A DNA stretch of 64,000 nucleotides from Paenibacillus sp. FSL R5-0345 (lineage in GTDB: Bacteria > Bacillota > Bacilli > Paenibacillales > Paenibacillaceae), in contig NZ_CP009281.1 of the NCBI RefSeq assembly GCF_000758585.1, forward strand, positions 1,364,001 through 1,428,000, given 5' to 3'. Position numbers and translations under genes: made by a program. Below, piece by piece: positions 18,487 to 26,772 of this stretch. Position 1 is the first letter of the stretch, and the number at the start of each line of letters is the position of its first letter. Under the pieces are notes generated by a model that made no database searches, was not told the DNA's origin, and saw only the letters and a program-made list of their open reading frames with translations.

Positions 18487-19446
18487 TTATCTCTTTCTAA
18501 ATAAATGTAATTTGGAAAAATAATTCTTCTTATGTTGATTCTGACCCGGTTCCGGACTCAGCTCTGCCATAAGCATAGCTCCCAGAATACAACCACAACC
18601 GAGCAGAGCGGACATACCAAGCGTTTCTCCGCCAAAGGCTAAGCCTGTCAGCACAGCGAATACAGGTTCTGTGGCATAAATAATGGCTACCCTTGAAGGC
18701 GTAGTGTATTTCTGGCAGGCGGTTTGAATCCAGAAAGCAAAAGCGCTGGTAGGACCGATAGAGATTAAAAGTGCCCAGAGAACGTCCGGGTCCTTGATAA
18801 GCTCTGCGCTGTGTGCCAGCGGTGCAGCTCCTTCAAAGATAAGCGAAGCGACAATGCTTAGCAGTCCAACGAAGGCGAGCTGCAGGGTTGCCAGCGGCAA
18901 CGCCGGATAATGAGGTGCATAAACGCCAGTATATGCGACTTGCAGCGCAAAAGCTATGGCGCATAGCAGGATAAGAGCATCACCTTTATTCAGGGACAGA
19001 GATGAGCCTGTGAAGGTCAGCAGGTAAAGACCTACTGCGGCAAGCGCCGCGCTGAACCAAGTGTAACGTGAAATGGCATGCTTTAGTAGCGCCAGAGAGA
19101 GAAACGGAACCAATACGACCGATAGACCGGTAATAAACCCGGTATTGGAGGTGGTCGTATATAGAAGTCCCATGGTCTGGAAGCCATAGCCCATAAACAA
19201 AAAAAGGCCTAGCAGCAGAGAATCGCGTACCATGCGGAAGCTTAACTGCTTCCACTCCTTGCGGTAAAAAATAAAAGTGATTAGAGCCAGCAACAGGGCA
19301 GCACCTGTAAAGCGGATGCTGTTAAACGCGAGTGGAGGGAGCACTTTGACAGCATTTTGAACAATCAGAAAGGTGCATCCCCACATCATCGCCACAAGTA
19401 GCAGGCTGAAATCGGCCATACGGGAACGCTTCACTTCTAAGGTCAT
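18487..19446 (-). CDS. EamA/DMT family transporter
   Basis: 319-residue membrane protein with about ten helices and two EamA repeats. The first repeat opens MMWGCTFLIVQNAVK and the second has the conserved FWIQTACQKYTTPSRVAIIYATEPVFA block. The family includes amino-acid and metabolite exporters; the substrate is unknown. First gene of a two-gene operon with the HAD phosphatase. Confidence 0.87.
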   Translation of the reverse strand: MTLEVKRSRMADFSLLLVAMMWGCTFLIVQNAVKVLPPLAFNSIRFTGAALLLALITFIFYRKEWKQLSFRMVRDSLLLGLFLFMGYGFQTMGLLYTTTSNTGFITGLSVVLVPFLSLALLKHAISRYTWFSAALAAVGLYLLTFTGSSLSLNKGDALILLCAIAFALQVAYTGVYAPHYPALPLATLQLAFVGLLSIVASLIFEGAAPLAHSAELIKDPDVLWALLISIGPTSAFAFWIQTACQKYTTPSRVAIIYATEPVFAVLTGLAFGGETLGMSALLGCGCILGAMLMAELSPEPGQNQHKKNYFSKLHLFRKR

Positions 19447-19615
19447 CCTCTCTTCGGCAAATGCCGTCCTTGTAAGAACGACAAGGTCAAGTTGTCCAAA
19501 TTGTATCGTATATTCATGGGGAGGACAAGATAGGAATCGCTCAAAGGCTTATATTTAAAGGGATTTAAGGGATTAGGCTAGACAAAAAAACAGGGTCTTG
19601 ATATACTTCGATAAC

Positions 19616-19629
19616 CGCACATTTGTTCT
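19616..19629 (+). promoter_or_regulatory. Possible LexA (DinR) site upstream of the YdjM-like gene
   Basis: CGCACATTTGTTCT matches 11 of 14 positions of the recalled Bacillus SOS box CGAACRNRYGTTYC. It lies 35 bases before the start codon. E. coli ydjM is LexA-controlled, which makes the match worth noting, but it is imperfect. Confidence 0.3.
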
Positions 19630-19663
19630 TGTTTTTCGCATCTTAGAAAGGAGCGGTTTCACC

Positions 19664-20377
19664 ATGATGGGCAGATCCCATTTAATAATCAGCACTGGGG
19701 TTACCCTATCTGTAATGAGTTTGATGTCACACGAGATTACGATTCCAGTTATTGCGGTCGCAGCGTTAAGCTCTTTGCTGCCTGATATCGATGAACCGAA
19801 TTCGCTGCTCGTGCGCAAGGCGATTCCAGAGTTTCTATTGAGAGCGCTGCAAATTGCTTTGATAGGCGCGGCAATTTATCTCTATTTTGCCGGAATCGTG
19901 GAACGCCCTTGGAATATTGTGCTGGCATTGCTTGTAGGTAGTGTATCATTCCTTCCAAGCCGAAAGCTGCGCCATTTGGTCATGATTTTAATCGCCATAG
20001 CACTCTTTGCCTTCGGGGAAGCCTATGATCCATGGAACTACATTGCAGCATGCGTGCTCGTCGTTTCGTCGATTGTCCCACACCGTGGCCTGACACATAC
20101 CTTGTATGGTGTTGCGGGCTGGAGCGCCTTATTGTATTTCGCCTCAGCCGGTATAAATGACGGTGGCAGTCTATGGATAGCTGGCGGTATGTCGTATGCA
20201 CTTCATCTACTGGCAGACTCCCTTACTCAAAGAGGAATTACACCATTGCCGCCAATCCCCTTTAAGCTGCGTCTCAAGCTAATGAGTACAGGCACGAAAA
20301 AAGGTGGAGCCGTAGAGAACATCTGCATCATGCTGACTCTAGCGTTCGTTGTCTATGTATTTATACTTTCTCCTTGA
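19664..20377 (+). CDS. ydjM: YdjM-like membrane-bound metal-dependent hydrolase
   Basis: 237 residues; member of the YdjM/DUF457 family of membrane proteins with conserved polar motifs inside or near helices. It has GRSHLIIS at the N-terminus, LPDIDEPNS (about 45-53), the PHRGLTHT block (about 149-156) and HLLADSLTQRGITPLPP (about 188-204). These His/Asp motifs are taken as a metal site; the reaction is unknown. The ATG at 19664 has AGAAAGGAG 10 bases upstream, which rejects a 22-codon upstream extension. Confidence 0.82.
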   Translation: MMGRSHLIISTGVTLSVMSLMSHEITIPVIAVAALSSLLPDIDEPNSLLVRKAIPEFLLRALQIALIGAAIYLYFAGIVERPWNIVLALLVGSVSFLPSRKLRHLVMILIAIALFAFGEAYDPWNYIAACVLVVSSIVPHRGLTHTLYGVAGWSALLYFASAGINDGGSLWIAGGMSYALHLLADSLTQRGITPLPPIPFKLRLKLMSTGTKKGGAVENICIMLTLAFVVYVFILSP

Positions 20378-20394
20378 ACTAAAATGAATATGAA

Positions 20395-20457
20395 AGAGGG
20401 GCTTGTCTATTCTTTACGCAAATTGCGCAGAGGATAAGCAGGCCCCTTTATTTTTGT
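20395..20457. terminator. Terminator between YdjM-like gene and lipoate ligase
   Basis: Long imperfect stem (AGAGGGGCTTGTCTATTCT with AGGATAAGCAGGCCCCTTT), followed by TTTTTG. It separates convergent genes. Confidence 0.75.
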
Positions 20458-20464
20458 ATTATAA

Positions 20465-21466
20465 CTATTCCTCTAAGAAAACCAGTCCGATAAAGTCCTC
20501 CGGTTCAATACGTCCGAAATAATGCTTCAGATCTAGATGAGCTAATGCTTCTCTAACTTCAGCCTCGTCATAACGTTTGCCACGAAGGGCATTTTCAACA
20601 TCGACTACGTCACCAACCCCAAAGAAGTCACCGTAGATTTTGATGTCCTTAATGAGGGAATCTTCAATATCCATACGAATATCAATAATTCCAGCAGGGA
20701 ATTTGCGTGTGTGTTTGACGTTACTTTTTGGCGACAGACCGTAGTTCCAATCCCAGTTCTGATAGTGCTCTTTGGAAATTTCGTGGATTTTGACCCAGTC
20801 TGCTTCTTGAAGTTTGTACTGAGGAACCTCGGATGGCTCCATGCCAAAGATCGAACGCAGCAAGCCGGAGCGGAACTCTTCAATGGTCATATCTGTACCC
20901 AGCAGTTCCTTGATGTTCGCTACGCGACTGCGTACGGATTTGGTGCTTTTGGATTTGAATTTCTCTGGATTTACTTTCAGTGAGGCTTGTACATTATCCA
21001 AATTGAGATCGAACATCAATGTGCCATGGCTGAACATGCGTCCACGTGTGGAGAATTGAGCGTTTCCGGAAATTTTTTGTTCGCCGACTTGAAGGTCATT
21101 CCGGCCACTAAGCTCAGCGTTTACACCCATACTTTGCAAGTAGTCGATCACCGGCTGGGTGAATTTCAGAAAGTTATGGAAGGATTGGCCGTCGTCCTTG
21201 GTAATGAAGCTGAAGTTAAGATTTCCGAGATCGTGATAGACAGCTCCACCGCCGGACAAACGCCGCACAACCTTAATATCATTCTCTTTAACATATTCCT
21301 GATTGATTTCTTCAATCGTATTTTGATGTTTACCGATGATGATAGATGGGCTGTTAATATAAAAAAGCAGGTAACTCTCGTCCATCGGCAAGTGTTTCAG
21401 CGCATATTCCTCAATCGCCAAATTGATGGAAGCGTCAGTAATCCCTGTGTTATCAATAAAAATCAT
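20465..21466 (-). CDS. lplJ: Lipoate--protein ligase
   Basis: ATP-dependent ligase that attaches salvaged lipoate to E2 and GcvH proteins; 333 residues from the chosen ATG. Signatures are RRLSGGGAVYHDLGNLNFSF, GRNDLQVGEQKISGNAQ with the catalytic lysine, and HGTLMFDLNLDNV. The C-terminal accessory domain of LplA/LplJ is present. GGAGG lies 8 bases before ATG 21466, so an upstream 23-codon extension is rejected. It is divergent from cobD. Confidence 0.92.
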   Translation of the reverse strand: MIFIDNTGITDASINLAIEEYALKHLPMDESYLLFYINSPSIIIGKHQNTIEEINQEYVKENDIKVVRRLSGGGAVYHDLGNLNFSFITKDDGQSFHNFLKFTQPVIDYLQSMGVNAELSGRNDLQVGEQKISGNAQFSTRGRMFSHGTLMFDLNLDNVQASLKVNPEKFKSKSTKSVRSRVANIKELLGTDMTIEEFRSGLLRSIFGMEPSEVPQYKLQEADWVKIHEISKEHYQNWDWNYGLSPKSNVKHTRKFPAGIIDIRMDIEDSLIKDIKIYGDFFGVGDVVDVENALRGKRYDEAEVREALAHLDLKHYFGRIEPEDFIGLVFLEE

Positions 21467-21691
21467 AGTGAATTCCTCCGTTGCAGCAAAATTGATTACA
21501 GTTCTCATTTTAAACCAAAAGCGGTTTTTTAACAAAAGAGATAGCTTCGTAGTTCTGAAAGAGGGTTTGAGTAGATGGGCTATTCAGACGATTCCTCCGG
21601 GGAAGCATTGACGTATTTCCGGCAAAGAGGCAATAATGGTGGCAAAGACATACATATTGAGCAGGAGATAGTTGATAGAGGGAGTGTAAAT

Positions 21692-22780
21692 ATGCTTGAA
21701 AAATACGGCCATGGTGGTGATTTGCTAACGGCTTCGGAACTATATGAGGAAGCTGGCGGCACATTTCTAGATTTTAGTGCCAACATCAATCCTCTCGGGC
21801 CTCCACCGGCGGTCTTGGAGCTGCTTAAAACAGCATTGTCTACGGTGGTTGCTTACCCGGACCCTGGACACCGACGCTTCAAAAGCCTGCTAGCAGAGGA
21901 TCTCGGCATAGATAGTAGCTGGTTGACCGTAGGTAACGGAGCAGCAGAATCTATGGCATTGTTGCTCCTTGCGATCGTCCCGAAAAGGGTGGGCATCGTA
22001 GAACCTTGTTTCTCTGAGTATAGACAGCTTTCTGTGCAATTCGGTGCAGAAGTATTATCTGTTCAGGGGACAAGGGAACAGCAGTTTCGAGCTGGAGTGG
22101 ACGAGATTGCCGGGCTGCTGGAGAAGGTTGAGCTGCTGTTCCTTGGACAGCCGAACAATCCTAATGGCGTTCAGTATGCGGTGGATGAACTACGCTGGCT
22201 AGCGCAGAAGGCAGAGAGCTGCGGAGCTTATTTAGCTGTGGATGAAGCTTTTATTGATTTTATTCCAGAGGCTGAACGGAATACGCTGCTGCCGGAGCTG
22301 GAGCAGTTTCCGCATACGATACTGGTACGGTCGATGACGAAATTTTACGCGATTCCTGGACTGCGTCTTGGGTTTGCAATTTCGCATCCAGAGCTTGCAA
22401 AGGCGATGACCGCAAAGCAGGTCACTTGGAGCGTGAACGGCTTGGCGCTGCTAGCCGGTGAAGCTTGCCTTGAGTGTGGGCACGAGTATGAACGTCGCAC
22501 GCGCGAGCTGATAAAGGCGGAGCGTGAGCTGCTGCGGCAAGGCCTTATGCAGCTGGGCTGCGATGTGCCGCCAGGAGAAGCCAACTTTCTGCTCTGTGGT
22601 CTGCCTTCGTCATGGAGCGCGGCGGAGATGCAGACCCGTCTTGGGCGCACCGGTATACTGGTGCGCAGCTGCGCTATGTACCCAGGTCTAGGAGAAAGGC
22701 ATATCAGGGTTGCCGTTAAGGGACATGAGGATAATGTCCGACTGCTGAATCAGATGGGGAAGATTCTGGCGGGGAAGTGA
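21692..22780 (+). CDS. cobD: Threonine-phosphate decarboxylase-like PLP enzyme (cobalamin side arm)
   Basis: 362-residue fold-type I PLP enzyme of the CobD/HisC group. It begins MLEKYGHGGDL and has DFSANINPLGPP, the hallmark N-terminus of L-threonine-O-3-phosphate decarboxylase, which makes the (R)-1-aminopropan-2-ol phosphate arm of cobalamin. The PLP-binding parts are GNGAAESMALLL, QPNNPNGVQY, VDEAFIDF and the Schiff-base lysine in VRSMTKFYAIPGLRLGF. The ATG at 21692 has GAGGGAG 7 bases upstream; a longer in-frame start at 21575 lacks support. The location at the head of a corrinoid cluster supports CobD over HisC. Confidence 0.87.
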   Translation: MLEKYGHGGDLLTASELYEEAGGTFLDFSANINPLGPPPAVLELLKTALSTVVAYPDPGHRRFKSLLAEDLGIDSSWLTVGNGAAESMALLLLAIVPKRVGIVEPCFSEYRQLSVQFGAEVLSVQGTREQQFRAGVDEIAGLLEKVELLFLGQPNNPNGVQYAVDELRWLAQKAESCGAYLAVDEAFIDFIPEAERNTLLPELEQFPHTILVRSMTKFYAIPGLRLGFAISHPELAKAMTAKQVTWSVNGLALLAGEACLECGHEYERRTRELIKAERELLRQGLMQLGCDVPPGEANFLLCGLPSSWSAAEMQTRLGRTGILVRSCAMYPGLGERHIRVAVKGHEDNVRLLNQMGKILAGK

Positions 22781-23016
22781 CTGGTGCAGCGCAGGGTGCT
22801 GATGGGGTACCATTTACATGATTGGTGCAGTGGAGATGGTTGGGAGTCAGCTGCCTGAGTGATTCATGTTGCGCAGAAGGCTGAGAGTAAACTGCTAAGT
22901 GGTCTATATAGCGCAAAAGAATAGGGTTTGAGGCCGGATTGGATGCTTCAGCTCGCATGCCCAAGGTTGTGACAGATTTTGATTAGGTGTTTTTTGATGG
23001 ATACCCTCGAAGGTGA

Positions 23017-23207
23017 ATTCTGTTGTATTTTGTACAACAGAATACGCCTAGGATGAGTAGAAATTCGATTCTATAGCACTCTGTACAATAGAATTTTGAA
23101 AATTGGCGCGAAACAGACCCTTACGTGACATTCTATTGCACGAAATACAACAGAATGGATTTTGCCAGTGTATCTAGCTAAATCTGTTGTACAAAGTGCA
23201 ATAAATG
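23017..23207. repeat. Array of four degenerate 27-base palindromes
   Basis: Four palindromic units start at 23017, 23068, 23130 and 23181. Their 15-base cores are TTGTATTTTGTACAA, TAGCACTCTGTACAA, TTGCACGAAATACAA and TTGTACAAAGTGCAA, flanked mostly by ATTCTR and YAGAAT. Start-to-start spacings are 51, 62 and 51 bases. No protein gene lies in 22781-23355; the parts outside the array show nothing recognisable, and in particular no cobalamin riboswitch. Confidence 0.65.
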
Positions 23208-23355
23208 GGTTGAGGGACAGGTGCTAAGGTGGATATAGAATATTTGCTGAATTAGAGGAATAGGCGATTTATGAGTGAGAGGGCTGGGAAGAGAAAGAGC
23301 GGCCGTGGAGCTGGTTAAAGAAACGGATGAGCGTTGAAAGGAGCTGGATCGGGAA

Positions 23356-24093
23356 ATGGTGCAAGTGAAGATTCCATTTAACCTCGCTGGAGGCGTAAAG
23401 GAGTACCACTCGGCCATCTGGCCGGGGCTTGCTTTACAGTGGAAGGGAAACCATCTGCTACTAGAGCTGCCTGCTGAAGCAGATGGTTTATCGAGTGCGT
23501 TCTATGGTGGAGGAATGAATCGACTAGAGAGGGCTGTCAATTTATATGTTGACCGCAATTATGAATGTAGTGATCCAGTTCAGGATATGGAGAATAAGCT
23601 GCGCAATTGGGGTTATTCATTATCTGGCTGTGCGGGTCTGATGACGGCTGTACCGCTTGAGCATACAGCGGTAGCTGAAGAAGACACTGGCTCCGCGGGG
23701 ATTTTTGTTTGCGTTACTGCTGCCGCAGGAAATGCTGCGCGCGCTGGTGTGGAACGCAATGTGCTGGCTGTTTATCGACCGGGTACGATTAACATAATGC
23801 TAGGTATTGATGGCCGCCTGACACCGGCGGCCATGGTCAATGCTGTGCAGACAGCTGTCGAAGCCAAAGCTGCTGCTCTGGCTGATCTCGGGATTACCGA
23901 TCCCGAGAATGGCTTGATCGCAACCGGAACAACTACGGATGCGATCGTACTGGCTGTGAGCCAAAGCGGGCGATACAATGCAGAGCATGTCTACGCCGGA
24001 ACAGCTACCGATCTGGGGGGCGCTATCGGCCGCCTTGTGTATAGCGCTGTGACAGGAAGTTTGCTGTCGGTGCAGGCAAGGAAGGACAGCTAA
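23356..24093 (+). CDS. cbiZ: Adenosylcobinamide amidohydrolase CbiZ
   Basis: 245 residues. CbiZ cuts the amide bond of (pseudo)adenosylcobinamide to give adenosylcobyric acid, so imported corrinoids can be rebuilt. Family blocks seen are SSAFYGGGMNRLERAVNLYVDRNYECSDP (first part), GLMTAVPLEH, FVCVTAAAGNAARAG and ATGTTTDAIVLAV, with GTATDLGGAIGRLVY at the end. It is followed by cbiB, which re-attaches an aminopropanol phosphate arm, fitting corrinoid remodelling. Ribosome site AAAGGAG is 13 bases upstream. Confidence 0.9.
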   Translation: MVQVKIPFNLAGGVKEYHSAIWPGLALQWKGNHLLLELPAEADGLSSAFYGGGMNRLERAVNLYVDRNYECSDPVQDMENKLRNWGYSLSGCAGLMTAVPLEHTAVAEEDTGSAGIFVCVTAAAGNAARAGVERNVLAVYRPGTINIMLGIDGRLTPAAMVNAVQTAVEAKAAALADLGITDPENGLIATGTTTDAIVLAVSQSGRYNAEHVYAGTATDLGGAIGRLVYSAVTGSLLSVQARKDS

Positions 24094-24151
24094 TGAGAAT
24101 GAATCGCTGGAATCGCTGGAGATGTTGGAAATTGTTCAGAGGTGATCGCCT

Positions 24152-25111
24152 GTGACAATCGCATTGGTACTGCTTGCGGCTTATGTGATTGACCGGATTG
24201 TAGGTGACCCGCGCAGCTTGCCCCATCCCGTAATTGGAATGGGCAAAGCGATCACGGCTCTGGAGCGGGTGATCCGCCTTCTATGGTCCCGTCCGCAAAG
24301 CCTGCGAAGAGCGGGGGTATTACTTCCGCTGTGTGTGGCGGGCGGCGCTTGGGCACTGACTGCCATTCTTCTATGGCTGTTGTCGTTTATCTCACCTTGG
24401 CTCGTCTGGATAGCCGAGGCATGGCTGATTTCAACCACGATTGCCTCCAAGGGGCTAAAGGATGCAGGGATGGCGGTGTACGTGGAACTCCGTAAAGGTG
24501 ATATTCCTGCAGCTCGCAAGGCTCTGGGGATGATCGTGGGACGTGATACGACCACACTAGATCCCCCGGAAATTGTGCGCGGCACGGTGGAGACTGTAGC
24601 AGAGAATATCGTCGATGCGATTATTTCTCCATTGTTCTACGCGCTCATCGGTGGCGCGCCGCTTGCTATGGCTTATCGGGCAGTCAACACGCTCGATTCC
24701 ATGGTGGGATATAAGAATGATAAATACCGTGATCTCGGCTGGGCATCCGCTCGGTTAGATGATGTCGCCAACTTTATTCCAGCGCGGATAACGGCACTGC
24801 TCTTGGCTCTGTGTGCATGGGTGCTTCATCTGGATTGGCGGAGATGCCTGCAGATGGTGAAGCGGGATGCACGACTCCATCCAAGCCCGAATAGCGGCTA
24901 TCCAGAATCTGCTGTTGCAGGCGCCCTCGGTATCCGGCTCGGTGGCGAGAACGTGTACCATGGTGTGGCTTCTTTCCGGGCATACATGGGTGACCCGGTA
25001 CGATCTATGGAGCCGGATGATATTATTCAGACCTCGCGGATGATGATGCTCTGTTCTTCAATATTTGTTGCTGTCTGCGCAGCTATAGCGTGGATCTGGA
25101 TCGGGGGCTGA
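24152..25111 (+). CDS. cbiB: Adenosylcobinamide-phosphate synthase CbiB
   Basis: Integral membrane enzyme, 319 residues, that joins adenosylcobyric acid to aminopropanol phosphate. It has DRIVGDPRSLPHPVIGMGK near the N-terminus, GRDTTTLDPPEIVRGTVETVAENIVD (about 131-156), the YRAVNTLDSMVGYKN block and AGALGIRLGGENVYHG near the C-terminus. It starts at GTG with a GAGGTG ribosome site. The stop overlaps the next start codon (TGATG). Confidence 0.93.
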   Translation: MTIALVLLAAYVIDRIVGDPRSLPHPVIGMGKAITALERVIRLLWSRPQSLRRAGVLLPLCVAGGAWALTAILLWLLSFISPWLVWIAEAWLISTTIASKGLKDAGMAVYVELRKGDIPAARKALGMIVGRDTTTLDPPEIVRGTVETVAENIVDAIISPLFYALIGGAPLAMAYRAVNTLDSMVGYKNDKYRDLGWASARLDDVANFIPARITALLLALCAWVLHLDWRRCLQMVKRDARLHPSPNSGYPESAVAGALGIRLGGENVYHGVASFRAYMGDPVRSMEPDDIIQTSRMMMLCSSIFVAVCAAIAWIWIGG

Positions 25112-25803
25112 TGCTAGACATGGCGTTTCCTCTTATAGAGCTAGAACTAGTACTCGTTCGCCACGGGCAAACTCAGTGGAATGCTGAACATCGTTACTTA
25201 GGACATACGGATCTCCCACTGCTTTCAAGTGCAGTGGAGCAGCTATCTCAGCTAAAACAGCCGCTTGGTTGGTTGACCGAACAGGGGCTTGAAGCATCAA
25301 ATGGCTTTTGGCGTGTATATTGCAGCGATTTGCTTAGATGTCGGGAAACACTAGCTTACATATCACCTTTACTAGAGAAGGTAGCTATCTACGATCAGCG
25401 GTTGCGTGAAATGAATTTTGGAGCTTTCGAAGGTTGTACTTATGAGGAATTGAAGGATAATTCACTGTATAGAAGCTGGATTGATAATCCTTCCACGGTT
25501 ACACCACCAGATGGAGAAACATGGGCGCAGTTTGACGAACGGGTGCGCAGCTTTCTATTAGATTTGGGTCGAGCGGCTGAGGATTCATTTGTGCAGGCAT
25601 CAATTAAAGAAAACAAGGATAAGGTAGTAACAAACAGGGTATTGGTAGTCACACATGGTGGTGTTATCCGGAATTTCCTTGCACAGGTAGTTCCGGGAGT
25701 CACATTCTACAGCGCTGTTGCACCTTCTCCTGGAACAGCAATGGTACTCAGATTATTCTGGCAGAACGGGAAATGGTCGGCAGATCTTTCGGGAGATTTA
25801 TGA
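25111..25803 (+). CDS. cobC: Histidine phosphatase, probable alpha-ribazole-5'-phosphate phosphatase
   Basis: 230-residue histidine-phosphatase-superfamily member. The catalytic motif is LVRHGQTQWN (about residues 16-25), the second arginine is in YCSDLLRCRET, the acid is in MNFGAFEG and the second His in VVTHGGVIRN. Its position directly after cbiB (one-base overlap) supports CobC, which removes phosphate in lower-ligand assembly. The start is taken at ATG 25111, coupled to the cbiB stop; GTG 25090 and ATG 25120 are alternatives. Confidence 0.82.
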   Translation: MLDMAFPLIELELVLVRHGQTQWNAEHRYLGHTDLPLLSSAVEQLSQLKQPLGWLTEQGLEASNGFWRVYCSDLLRCRETLAYISPLLEKVAIYDQRLREMNFGAFEGCTYEELKDNSLYRSWIDNPSTVTPPDGETWAQFDERVRSFLLDLGRAAEDSFVQASIKENKDKVVTNRVLVVTHGGVIRNFLAQVVPGVTFYSAVAPSPGTAMVLRLFWQNGKWSADLSGDL

Positions 25804-25817
25804 GAAAATCAAATAAA

Positions 25818-25861
25818 AAAGGGTTCTACATATTAGACATATCTAATATGTAGAACCCTTT
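25818..25861 (+). terminator. Terminator after cobC
   Basis: Perfect 19-bp stem (AAAGGGTTCTACATATTAG) with a 6-base loop. It ends the first half of the corrinoid cluster. Confidence 0.85.
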
Positions 25862-25900
25862 ATGTTTAACTATCGTTCGAACGTCAGCGGAATAACGTGG

Positions 25901-26560
25901 TTAATTGTTGGGCAACCATTCCTCACAGGTATCTGCACGTAATTGTAATTCATTATACAGCATGCTCGCATGGTAACCGTCGCACACGGCATGGTGGAAT
26001 TGCCCCGATATTGGTAATAGTATTTTTTTGTCTTGATGAAAATATTTTCCTATAGTAAAGATGGGAAGTAGGAAAGTTCCCTCGTTATACACGTTCAGGT
26101 TAAAGCTCGTGAAGCTGACCCACGGAATACTAGAAATAGGGAAGGTGTTCGGTGGTTCGTTTGCTTTAGCGATAAATTGTTTTACACTTCCGTACATTTT
26201 CATATCATCCAGATAACGGTTATAGAAATCATTAAACTTTTCACCGTACGAAGTCCAGATGCTTGAGAAAGTCTTATCATCATCATGGAAAATTGTAAAA
26301 CTAGGTGACAAGCTATCCCAATAACCTAATCTACCTTGAGAATCAAAGCATGTGCGGAATTCACTATGACGGTTCACCACCGTAGTTATCATGTGGATTA
26401 GTGCTGGGTATAGTTTAATTCCCTTATGCTTAAGCTCTGACAGTAGAAGGGTGATGTCAATATTTACGGTCATGCTATAGGTACATCTGACATTGTTTAA
26501 ATAATGCTCAAAATAGGGTTTTCTGCTCCAGTTATCCATGACAATCGGGTTAAAAATCAT
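25901..26560 (-). CDS. cat: Type A chloramphenicol O-acetyltransferase
   Basis: 219-residue trimeric CAT-fold enzyme that acetylates chloramphenicol with acetyl-CoA. The active-site motif is intact: QFHHAVCDGYHASML near the C-terminus, with the catalytic His of HHxxxDG. FNPIVMDNWSRKPYFEHYLN at the N-terminus and SIPWVSFTSFNLN are typical of type A CATs. The ribosome site AGGAGG is 9 bases before the ATG and is sequestered in an inverted repeat after a leader peptide, the classic drug-inducible arrangement. It sits alone on the minus strand within the corrinoid region, consistent with insertion of a resistance gene. Confidence 0.92.
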   Translation of the reverse strand: MIFNPIVMDNWSRKPYFEHYLNNVRCTYSMTVNIDITLLLSELKHKGIKLYPALIHMITTVVNRHSEFRTCFDSQGRLGYWDSLSPSFTIFHDDDKTFSSIWTSYGEKFNDFYNRYLDDMKMYGSVKQFIAKANEPPNTFPISSIPWVSFTSFNLNVYNEGTFLLPIFTIGKYFHQDKKILLPISGQFHHAVCDGYHASMLYNELQLRADTCEEWLPNN

Positions 26561-26567
26561 TTATTAT

Positions 26568-26606
26568 GACCTCCTAAAATTAATTCATTTTTCATTTTAG
26601 GAGGTC
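26568..26606 (-). promoter_or_regulatory. Attenuator stem-loop sequestering the cat ribosome site
   Basis: On the minus strand, GACCTCCTAAAAT (26594-26606) is a perfect 13-bp inverted match to ATTTTAGGAGGTC (26568-26580), with a 13-base loop. The right arm holds the cat ribosome site; the left arm overlaps the last codons of the leader peptide. This is the known translational attenuation design of Gram-positive cat genes: a ribosome stalled by drug on the leader opens the stem. Confidence 0.9.
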
Positions 26607-26626
26607 AACTGGACTGATTTCACCAT
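26597..26626 (-). CDS. Leader peptide of the cat attenuator (9 residues)
   Basis: A short ORF reads MVKSVQLTS and stops inside the left arm of the attenuator. Length and layout match the 9-residue leaders known for cat-86 and pC194 cat, which begin similarly with a lysine at position 3 or 2-3. AAGGA sits just before it. A TATACT box lies at 26668-26673 on the minus strand, about 42 bases upstream, as expected for the promoter. Confidence 0.8.
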   Translation of the reverse strand: MVKSVQLTS

Positions 26627-26772
26627 ATCCTTATCACAATCCCTTGAGAAAGTATTTTGTAACGAGTAGTATACCATCATCATAGCCGTAATTAATAATA
26701 AATCTAATGAAAAATGATACAGTACACTGAGATAGTAGAACATTAGTTAAAGTGGAAGGGAGATCCTTTATA

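Noticed and set aside
20987..21532. 181-codon plus-strand ORF opposite the lipoate ligase gene
   Set aside because: It is antisense to conserved ligase codons and shows no recognised domain.
21575..21691. N-terminal extension of the CobD-like protein
   Set aside because: No ribosome site, and the conserved family start MLEKYGHGG has a strong one at 21692.
21467..21691. Possible cobalamin riboswitch before cobD
   Set aside because: The gap is about 225 bases but no B12-box-like conserved segments were recognised.
23017..23207. CRISPR array
   Set aside because: The repeats are diverged palindromes, spacers are unequal (24, 35, 24 bases) and no cas genes are near.
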